From: an uncultured Clostridia bacterium
GTDB lineage: Bacteria > Bacillota > Clostridia > TANB77 > CAG-508
DNA: 11,282 nucleotides
Assembly: GCA_944390305.1 (NCBI GenBank)
Contig: CALXPX010000126.1
Location: 1-11,282 of the forward strand
Reading direction: 5' to 3'
Shown one piece after another: positions 7,114 to 11,282 of this stretch. The notes beneath the pieces are model-generated. The model was not told where the DNA came from, made no database searches, and saw nothing but the letters and a program-made list of their open reading frames with translations. A program made the position numbers and the translations under genes. The stretch's first letter is position 1; every line of letters begins with the position of its first letter.

Positions 7114-7239
7114 TTTGTAGAGGAAACATATTTTTTATATTTTGGGGGGCACTAAAAAATATATTTTTTGAGAATCAATTCTTTGAATATAAGGATGTTA
7201 AATAAGGAATAATCATTCAAAAAGAGTTTCCTCTACAAA
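7114..7239. repeat. 126-bp element with 14-bp perfect terminal inverted repeats (structured RNA or MITE-like)
   Basis: TTTGTAGAGGAAAC (7114-7127) and GTTTCCTCTACAAA (7226-7239) are perfect inverted repeats. Between them two more helices can form: TATATTTT (7136-7143) with AAAATATA (7156-7163), which exposes a loop starting with GGGGGG; and TTTGAAT (7182-7188) with ATTCAAA (7215-7221), which exposes a loop holding two AAGGA motifs. The result is a three-way junction closed by a GC-containing stem. It starts 13 nt after rlmH and ends 8 nt from the stop codon of the convergent 31-aa ORF. Neither strand has a following T-run, so it is not a simple terminator. I could not match it to a known RNA family, and no convincing target-site duplication is visible. 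Confidence 0.55.
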
Positions 7240-7247
7240 AATAAAAA

Positions 7248-7343
7248 CTAAAACTTTTTAATTATTTTTCTTGCAATTATTTTAGATACAATTTTTTTGA
7301 CTAAATAAAATATTGAAAAAAATAATATGAAATAAACAATCAT
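7248..7343 (-). CDS. Small basic membrane peptide, 31 aa, Spo0A-linked (candidate)
   Basis: A 31-codon minus-strand ORF starts at ATG 7343-7341 and ends with TAG at 7250-7248. The peptide begins MIVYFILFFSIFYLV, a short hydrophobic segment (residues 1-15). A basic tail follows with six Lys and one Arg and no acidic residue, ending KKF. An AAGGA ribosome binding site lies 7 nt before the ATG. A TTGACA/17 bp/TATATT promoter puts the mRNA start about 20 nt upstream, and two Spo0A-box-like heptamers sit just before the -35. The shape resembles type I toxins and small sporulation peptides such as SpoVM, though I see no homology to either. The 126-bp inverted-repeat element begins 8 nt past its stop. 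Real expression is likely from the signals; the function is unknown. Confidence 0.55.
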   Translation of the reverse strand: MIVYFILFFSIFYLVKKIVSKIIARKIIKKF

Positions 7344-7370
7344 TTTAATTTCCTTAAAATTTATATTAAT

Positions 7371-7399
7371 AATATACATTAATTTCCATAATATGTCAA
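7371..7399 (-). promoter_or_regulatory. Sigma-A promoter of the 31-aa ORF
   Basis: On the minus strand, TTGACA (7399-7394), a 17-bp spacer and TATATT (7376-7371) match 11 of 12 consensus positions. Transcription would start near 7364 and read leftward through the 31-aa ORF. Confidence 0.7.
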
Positions 7400-7408
7400 G
7401 AAAAATCG

Positions 7409-7425
7409 TTCGACTAATTTCGACA
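7409..7425 (-). promoter_or_regulatory. Tandem Spo0A boxes upstream of the 31-aa ORF promoter
   Basis: On the minus strand TGTCGAA (7425-7419, exact 0A-box consensus) is followed by AGTCGAA (7415-7409, 6 of 7), same orientation and 10 bp centre to centre. That is the spacing of a Spo0A dimer site in Bacillus. The second box ends 9 bp before the -35 hexamer, a position compatible with activation of a sigma-A promoter. Confidence 0.5.
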
Positions 7426-7442
7426 TTTTGTCTAATATGATA

Positions 7443-7488
7443 AAAAAACTTAAATTATATAAAAATAAATATATAATTTAAGTTTTTT
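7443..7488 (-). terminator. Terminator of the spmA-spmB operon
   Basis: Perfect 19-bp inverted arms (7443-7461 and 7470-7488) surround an 8-nt loop, with core ACTTAAAT/ATTTAAGT. In the minus-strand transcript the stem ends in seven T. It lies 38 nt after the spmB stop. The structure is symmetric and may also stop plus-strand transcripts coming from rlmH. Confidence 0.8.
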
Positions 7489-7525
7489 ATTTATATATTT
7501 TTCATAATATTTCATAGTATATAAT

Positions 7526-8035
7526 TTAACTCAAAAAAATCACTGCTGATATAATACTAGCCAAGTCAGCTATTATTGCCGGAATCACCACTTTCCTGCT
7601 ATCTTTTACTTTTACTACGCTCATATATAATGCAATAACATAAAAAGTAGTTTCAGAAGATCCCATGATTGTTGCTGCTATCATACCAATATTGCTATCT
7701 GGTCCAAAATGAGCCATAATATCAGTTGCTATTGCCATTGAGCCACTCCCTGAAATTGGCTTTATAATAGCTAGTGGCAAAATTTCACTCGGAATATTAA
7801 ATAAATTTGTTACATTAGATAAAACATTTGATAAAAAATCAATCAGTCCTGAACTCCTAAGCATATGTATAGCTAAAAAAATTCCAATTAAAGTAGGAAA
7901 TAATCTAAAAGTAACTTTTACTCCTTCTTTTGCTCCATCAATAAATAGATCATAAACTTTCTTTTTTTCTTTTAATCCTACTAACAATATTATAGAAATA
8001 ATAATTGGAATAATCATAGTGGAAATATAATTCAT
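7526..8035 (-). CDS. spmB: Spore maturation protein B
   Basis: SpmB is a small integral membrane protein of the nucleoside-recognition (Gate) domain family. In Bacillus and Clostridium, SpmA and SpmB are needed for full dehydration of the spore core and for heat resistance. The 169-residue length is close to normal. Family features include the early FxxGAKEGVKVTFRLFPTLI segment (31-50), KPISGSGSMAI (92-102) and GSSETTFYVIALY (125-137). Hydrophobic segments lie at about 5-20, 45-60, 84-92, 116-140 and 150-168. The start codon overlaps the spmA stop as ATGA (8035-8032), so the two are translationally coupled. A strong terminator follows. The start is fixed by this overlap. Confidence 0.94.
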   Translation of the reverse strand: MNYISTMIIPIIISIILLVGLKEKKKVYDLFIDGAKEGVKVTFRLFPTLIGIFLAIHMLRSSGLIDFLSNVLSNVTNLFNIPSEILPLAIIKPISGSGSMAIATDIMAHFGPDSNIGMIAATIMGSSETTFYVIALYMSVVKVKDSRKVVIPAIIADLASIISAVIFLS

Positions 8036-8616
8036 CTATTTTTACTCCTTTTAATTAATATTTTGGTTGAAATAATACCTGTTAACGTACCAATTATAGT
8101 AGATATCCATATAGGAATAATAATGCTAGCAGGATTTAAAGCATTTAAAGATGCTCTAATTGCAATTACGGTAGTAGGTATGAGCTCTATAGAAGTAGTA
8201 TTTAGTACAATAAGCATCATCATAGAATCACTCAATTTTCTTTTATCCATATTACTTTTATCTAATGATTCCATTGCTTTAATTCCAGCTGGAGTAGCAG
8301 CATTTCCAAGTCCAAATATATTTGAAATTGTATTCATTGAAATATTTTCCATTGCCTCTTCATTATTTTTTGCATCAGGAAATAACCATACTAATATAGG
8401 TCTTAGAACTCTTGTCATTTTATCCATTATAGACGTATTTTTTACTATCTCCATAAGTCCACACCATAAACACATAGTTCCTACTAATGTCATAGATAAA
8501 GTAATAACTTCTTCTAATGATTCAAAAATAGAATTGTTTAAATTTTCTATATTTCCACTAATAATAGCATATATAAATGAACAAAGAATAATTAAAGGCC
8601 ATATATAATTAAGCAT
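8032..8616 (-). CDS. spmA: Spore maturation protein A
   Basis: SpmA is the partner of SpmB, another nucleoside-recognition-domain membrane protein needed for spore core dehydration. The 194 residues carry several hydrophobic segments (about 5-20, 37-55, 133-157 and 163-187). The family motif NTISNIFGLGNAATPAGIKA is at 95-114, and LIVLNTTSIELIPTT is at 135-149. A GAGGTG ribosome binding site lies 4 nt before the ATG. The gene is divergent from the AbrB-family gene across 108 bp. I could not find a convincing sigma-E or sigma-G promoter in that gap, although the role predicts sporulation control. Coupling to spmB through ATGA is clear. Identification is secure. Confidence 0.95.
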   Translation of the reverse strand: MLNYIWPLIILCSFIYAIISGNIENLNNSIFESLEEVITLSMTLVGTMCLWCGLMEIVKNTSIMDKMTRVLRPILVWLFPDAKNNEEAMENISMNTISNIFGLGNAATPAGIKAMESLDKSNMDKRKLSDSMMMLIVLNTTSIELIPTTVIAIRASLNALNPASIIIPIWISTIIGTLTGIISTKILIKRSKNR

Positions 8617-8682
8617 GTTACACCTCTTTGTAATTTATATTCAAATATTTTTAATTTTATACTAGCATTTTCCACAAATTTA

Positions 8683-8691
8683 TGATACAAT
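8683..8691 (+). promoter_or_regulatory. Extended -10 promoter of the AbrB-family gene
   Basis: TGATACAAT is an extended -10 element (TGN followed by TACAAT) about 34 bp before the ATG. I see no good -35 at the expected spacing, which is typical of extended -10 promoters. The ribosome binding site GGGAGGG (8710-8716) follows. Confidence 0.5.
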
Positions 8692-8724
8692 ATTTGCGAA
8701 ATTCAAATTGGGAGGGAGAAATAT

Positions 8725-8970
8725 ATGAAATCAACTGGAATAATTAGAAAAATCGATGAACTTGGAAGATTCGTAATACCAATGGAAATGAGAAATAAAC
8801 TAGGCATATCTAATAATGATTCATTAGAAATATATGTAGAAGGAACATCAATTGTACTAAGAAAATATCAACCTGATTGCGTATTTTGTGGAAGCTCTAA
8901 AAATGTTGTTTCTTACAAAGGAAAAAATGTTTGTGAAAAGTGTCTAGGCGAAATGAGAAACCTAAAATAA
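8725..8970 (+). CDS. abrB: AbrB-family transition-state regulator with C-terminal zinc-ribbon-like motif
   Basis: AbrB-type proteins are DNA-binding repressors of post-exponential and sporulation genes. They act as dimers or tetramers through a swapped-hairpin barrel. Residues 1-48 give the complete N-terminal domain: STGIIRKIDELGRFVIPMEM, then LGISNNDSLEIYVEG. After it come CVFC (52-55) and CEKC (70-73), a four-cysteine arrangement common in clostridial AbrB proteins and absent from Bacillus AbrB. It probably binds zinc or stabilises the oligomer (inference). The 81-residue length is normal for this type. A GGGAGGG ribosome binding site lies 8 nt upstream. The gene converges on rsmI with a shared terminator, the same arrangement as abrB-yabC in B. 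subtilis. In Bacillus, abrB is repressed by Spo0A, but I see no exact 0A box at this promoter. Confidence 0.92.
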   Translation: MKSTGIIRKIDELGRFVIPMEMRNKLGISNNDSLEIYVEGTSIVLRKYQPDCVFCGSSKNVVSYKGKNVCEKCLGEMRNLK

Positions 8971-8982
8971 TATAAATACATT

Positions 8983-9013
8983 AAAAAGTCTACTATGCAG
9001 AAGTAGACTTTTT
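8983..9013. terminator. Bidirectional terminator between abrB and rsmI
   Basis: AAAAAGTCTACT (8983-8994) and AGTAGACTTTTT (9002-9013) form a perfect 12-bp stem with a 7-nt loop. T-runs end it in both directions. It lies 12 nt after the abrB stop and 5 nt from the rsmI stop, so it can serve both convergent genes. Confidence 0.88.
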
Positions 9014-9018
9014 ATTTT

Positions 9019-9837
9019 TTATATAAATTTTTGATAAATTTCGTTTTTATTTACTCCCCTATCTTTAGCAATTTTCTTTATTATTTCTTTTTTATCATAA
9101 CCCTCTTTTTCATAAAATTTATAATGTTCTTCTAATGATAAACTATCTAGTGTATTTTCTTCTTTTATCTTCTCTCCTTGAATAAGAATAATATATTCAC
9201 CCTTTGGTTCTTTTATTATTTCTAGAATTTCTGACACTTTTCCTCTTATAAAAGTTTCATGAATTTTAGTAATCTCTTTTGCTATAACAATATTTCTATC
9301 TCCCAAATTACTTAATATATCTTTTAATGTATTTATTAATTTGTGAGGGGCTTCATATAATATAGCTGTTTTGCCATCTCTTTTAATTTCTTCAAATTTA
9401 ATTTTTCTTAATTTTTTGTTTAATGGTAAAAAAGCATAAAAAGAAAATTCTTTAGTATCTAATCCAGATGCTATAAGAGCATTTATTAAAGCACATGCAC
9501 CTGGTATTGGAATAATTCTTATATTATTTTTTATAGCCTCAGATACAATCTCTTCTCCAGGATCAGAAATAGCTGGAGTTCCTGCATCTGTTACTACTGC
9601 TATACTTTCTCCACTATTTAACTTTTCTATAAGTAAATCTTTTTTTATTTCCTCATTATGTCTATGATAACTAATAAGTGGTTTAGATATATTTAAATGA
9701 TTTAATAGTTTTAATGTTTGTCTTGTATCTTCTGCTGCAACTACATCTACATCTTTTAGAACTTTTATTGCCCTTAGAGTAATATCTTCTAAGTTTCCAA
9801 TTGGTGTTGCGACTAAATATAAAATTCCTTTTTCCAT
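9019..9837 (-). CDS. rsmI: 16S rRNA (cytidine1402-2'-O)-methyltransferase
   Basis: RsmI methylates the ribose of C1402 in the decoding centre of 16S rRNA, using SAM. The 272-residue protein begins with the tetrapyrrole-methylase fold. Visible motifs are LYLVATPIGNLEDITLRAI (6-24), AAEDTRQT (34-41), SYHRHNE (56-62), VTDAGTPAISDPG (82-94), and IPIPGACALINALIASGL (109-126). YEAPHK is at 161-166. The C-terminal 45 residues form the small helical domain seen in RsmI, ending GVNKNEIYQKF. The start ATG directly follows the trmN6 stop, and the GGAG ribosome binding site lies inside the trmN6 end. The two genes are therefore co-translated. In B. subtilis the orthologue is yabC, likewise next to yabB and abrB. 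Confidence 0.96.
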   Translation of the reverse strand: MEKGILYLVATPIGNLEDITLRAIKVLKDVDVVAAEDTRQTLKLLNHLNISKPLISYHRHNEEIKKDLLIEKLNSGESIAVVTDAGTPAISDPGEEIVSEAIKNNIRIIPIPGACALINALIASGLDTKEFSFYAFLPLNKKLRKIKFEEIKRDGKTAILYEAPHKLINTLKDILSNLGDRNIVIAKEITKIHETFIRGKVSEILEIIKEPKGEYIILIQGEKIKEENTLDSLSLEEHYKFYEKEGYDKKEIIKKIAKDRGVNKNEIYQKFI

Positions 9838-10557
9838 TTATTCTCCTTCTTTATAAATTTCTAAAATTTCATCTGTATATGTTCCATCTTCTTTATATAC
9901 AATAAAAGGTTTTTCAATCTTTAAAAACTCATTAGCATATTTTACTGCCTTTATTAATACTAAATTTGCATTTTTATTTATTTTCGGGTATACAAATCTT
10001 ATTCTTTTTGGCTCTAATCTATATTTTCTTAAAATCTCAATTATTTCACTTAGTCTTTCTGGCCTATGTACCATGTATAAAGAGCCATTATCTTTCAAAA
10101 GTCTAGTAGAAACTTTTATCCATTCATCTAAAGTCACTGTTGTTTCATGTCTTGCAATAAACTGCTTATCTTCTTTATTAATTAAACCAGTTCCTATTTT
10201 TTTATAAGGTGGATTGGTTACTACATAATCAAAAGAGTACTTTTCTAAATTTAAAGAACATATGTCCTCATTTATAATTTGCATTGTATTTTGCAGATTA
10301 TTAAGTTCTATGCTTCTTTTGGCCATGTCTGCAATATCTTTTTGGATTTCTACACCTATTACCTTTTTTGCATCTACTTTTTTAGTAAGTAAAAGCCCGA
10401 TAATACCTGTTCCTGCTCCTAAATCTATAATAGTACTATTTTTTTTCATATCCTTTGCGAATTCAGTTAATAGCACACTATCTATTCCAAAGCAAAACCC
10501 ATCAGTATTTTGTATTATTTTTAATCCTTTATATTGTAAATCATCTATTCTTTCCAT
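9838..10557 (-). CDS. trmN6: tRNA1(Val)-type (adenine37-N6)-methyltransferase family (YabB/YfiC)
   Basis: This is a class I SAM-dependent methyltransferase of the TrmN6/YfiC family, whose E. coli member modifies A37 of tRNA1(Val). In Firmicutes the actual target may differ. The 239 residues begin MERIDDLQYKGLKIIQ, the family start. FCFGIDSVLL follows (21-30), then SAM motif I DLGAGTGIIGLLL (45-57), an acidic residue in GVEIQKD (68-74), and the amino-methyltransferase motif NPPY (115-118). The gene precedes rsmI with no gap. No ribosome binding site is visible upstream of the ATG, and an extended -10 element lies only 9 bp before it. The mRNA may therefore be nearly leaderless, or the gene may depend on translation of the upstream GerM-domain gene (39 bp away). 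Confidence 0.9.
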   Translation of the reverse strand: MERIDDLQYKGLKIIQNTDGFCFGIDSVLLTEFAKDMKKNSTIIDLGAGTGIIGLLLTKKVDAKKVIGVEIQKDIADMAKRSIELNNLQNTMQIINEDICSLNLEKYSFDYVVTNPPYKKIGTGLINKEDKQFIARHETTVTLDEWIKVSTRLLKDNGSLYMVHRPERLSEIIEILRKYRLEPKRIRFVYPKINKNANLVLIKAVKYANEFLKIEKPFIVYKEDGTYTDEILEIYKEGE

Positions 10558-10566
10558 AATATATAA

Positions 10567-10575
10567 AGTATACCA
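10567..10575 (-). promoter_or_regulatory. Extended -10 element close to the trmN6 start
   Basis: On the minus strand TGGTATACT (10575-10567) fits TGN plus TATACT. The -10 ends 9 bp before the trmN6 ATG, so a transcript would carry only about three leader bases. No -35 match is visible at 16-18 bp. In AT-rich sequence this may be accidental. Confidence 0.35.
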
Positions 10576-10596
10576 TATTATTTAATAAAATTCCAG

Positions 10597-11121
10597 TTAT
10601 TTTCTGACAAATGGTTCTTTCATATTATCTTGCTCTTCGCCATCTATTAATATCTTTACACTATTTACCTCTTTTAATTCAGTTAGAGTATTTACAATAG
10701 AATATATTGGATTCATTCCACTACTATTTAAAAACTCTTTAGATAAATCAACATATGCACAGTCATTTTTTAGTTCAATCTTATTTACCTTTGTTCCTTC
10801 TGGTATAGAATTTTGTAATTTTTCATCTTTAGGTCCATTAATTAATAAATTAATTACATATAAATAAGGATTATCTATTAATTCTTTAGCGTCCACTTTT
10901 CTCTCTTCTTTTACTAATTGATGACTTTCCTTATCTTCAAAATATAAAGTTATATCTGTTTGTCTCATTTGTTCTTCTGAAATCTCTTGTTCTGGCTCAA
11001 TAACAGTTTCATTTTCCACATTTTCTACTACCTCTGTGGAAAAATTAAGCACAACTATTACTGCTAAAATTACAATAACAGCTATAATTAAAATAACTTT
11101 AAAAATCAAATTTTTTTTCAT
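10597..11121 (-). CDS. GerM-domain membrane-anchored protein
   Basis: The 174-residue protein starts with a basic MKKNLIFK followed by a single hydrophobic segment (about 7-27). An acidic linker spans about 30-55. The C-terminal domain is GerMN-like, with ITLYFEDKESHQLVKEERKV (57-76), NLLINGPKDEKLQNSIPEGT (91-110), and VDLSKEF then IYSIVNTLTELKEVNSVKILIDG. GerMN domains occur in the B. subtilis sporulation and germination protein GerM and in many lipoproteins. There is no lipobox cysteine here, so anchoring by the N-terminal helix is expected, with the domain outside the membrane. An AAGGAGG ribosome binding site precedes the ATG by 5 nt. It lies 39 bp upstream of trmN6 on the same strand. 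The domain call is firm. A specific role in germination is inference, so no symbol is given. Confidence 0.85.
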   Translation of the reverse strand: MKKNLIFKVILIIAVIVILAVIVVLNFSTEVVENVENETVIEPEQEISEEQMRQTDITLYFEDKESHQLVKEERKVDAKELIDNPYLYVINLLINGPKDEKLQNSIPEGTKVNKIELKNDCAYVDLSKEFLNSSGMNPIYSIVNTLTELKEVNSVKILIDGEEQDNMKEPFVRK

Positions 11122-11145
11122 ATTATCCTCCTTTCAAATAATATG

Positions 11146-11155
11146 AGACATGTCT
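11146..11155. promoter_or_regulatory. 10-bp perfect palindrome upstream of the GerM-domain gene
   Basis: AGACATGTCT is a perfect palindrome 25 bp before the start codon, near the transcription start implied by the extended -10 element at 11160-11168. It is GC-richer than its surroundings and could be a small operator. No regulator is identified. Confidence 0.3.
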
Positions 11156-11159
11156 TAAT

Positions 11160-11168
11160 TTTATAACA
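11160..11168 (-). promoter_or_regulatory. Possible extended -10 promoter of the GerM-domain gene
   Basis: On the minus strand TGTTATAAA (11168-11160) fits an extended -10 element about 39 bp before the ATG. No -35 match is seen at standard spacing. A sporulation sigma factor is also possible, but I found no good match. Confidence 0.35.
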
Positions 11169-11234
11169 AAATTGGCTAAGATTACCTTGCTAAATTTATT
11201 GACAAATCCTGAATTTGACAGTAAAAATGAATAA

Positions 11235-11277
11235 AAAATCCCTGTATAATACTAGTATCAGTATATATAGGGATTTT
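11235..11277 (-). terminator. Hairpin at the right edge, probable terminator of a minus-strand gene outside the window
   Basis: AAAATCCCT (11235-11243) and AGGGATTTT (11269-11277) are perfect 9-bp arms. The stem can extend by about five more weak pairs (including one G-T). The loop holds the palindrome ATACTAGTAT (11249-11258). In the minus-strand direction the stem runs into six T, as in an intrinsic terminator for a gene lying to the right. Confidence 0.6.
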
Positions 11278-11282
11278 AGAGT

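Noticed and set aside
8063..8608. 181-codon plus-strand ORF
   Set aside because: It is the antisense shadow of spmA, which has clear family motifs and a coupled start with spmB.
8617..8724. Sigma-E or sigma-G promoter for spmA
   Set aside because: Sequences such as CATAAATT and TATAAAAT partly match -10 boxes, but no -35 partner at the right spacing was found.
1..11282. CRISPR array, tRNA or rRNA genes, transposase
   Set aside because: No regular repeat-spacer pattern, no tRNA-like TTCGANNC context, and no transposase motifs were seen.

Overview
The window looks like chromosomal DNA from a very AT-rich, endospore-forming Firmicute, most likely a clostridium. This rests on base composition, strong AGGAGG-type ribosome binding sites, and sporulation genes (spoIIR, spmA, spmB, a GerM-domain gene) beside an AbrB-family regulator. 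The species is not identifiable by eye.

Layout. Positions 1-964 hold two minus-strand genes: the 5' part of a UAP/UDPGP-type sugar-nucleotide pyrophosphorylase, and a 143-aa gene I do not recognise. Each has a good sigma-A promoter. Divergent from them is spoIIR (1136-1768), behind a near-perfect sigma-F-type promoter, followed on the plus strand by murA (TTG start) and walJ. The stretch 3902-6620 (2.7 kb) has no intact gene. It consists of almost pure A/T tracts around two less extreme islands (about 4154-4838 and 5292-5908). The islands share collinear anchors at offsets of 1070-1080 bp, so they look like two decayed copies of one ancestral tandem unit. rlmH follows at 6621-7100.

Positions 7101-7525 contain an unexpected cluster: a 126-bp element bounded by 14-bp perfect inverted repeats, an unlisted 31-codon membrane-peptide ORF on the minus strand, its consensus promoter, two Spo0A-box-like heptamers 10 bp apart just upstream of that promoter, and a terminator. 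Next come spmB and spmA (minus, overlapping), divergent from an AbrB-family gene (plus). That gene converges on rsmI over a shared terminator. rsmI is preceded by trmN6, and trmN6 by a GerM-domain gene, all on the minus strand. The order trmN6-rsmI-abrB resembles yabB-yabC-abrB of Bacillus subtilis.

How they fit together. spoIIR, spmA, spmB and the GerM-domain gene belong to sporulation, spore maturation or germination. AbrB-family proteins and Spo0A act at the transition state. murA, walJ and the UAP-like enzyme concern the cell wall and its precursors. rlmH, rsmI and trmN6 modify rRNA or tRNA. The best candidates for something undescribed are the Spo0A-linked 31-aa gene with its adjoining inverted-repeat element, and the decayed duplication between walJ and rlmH.
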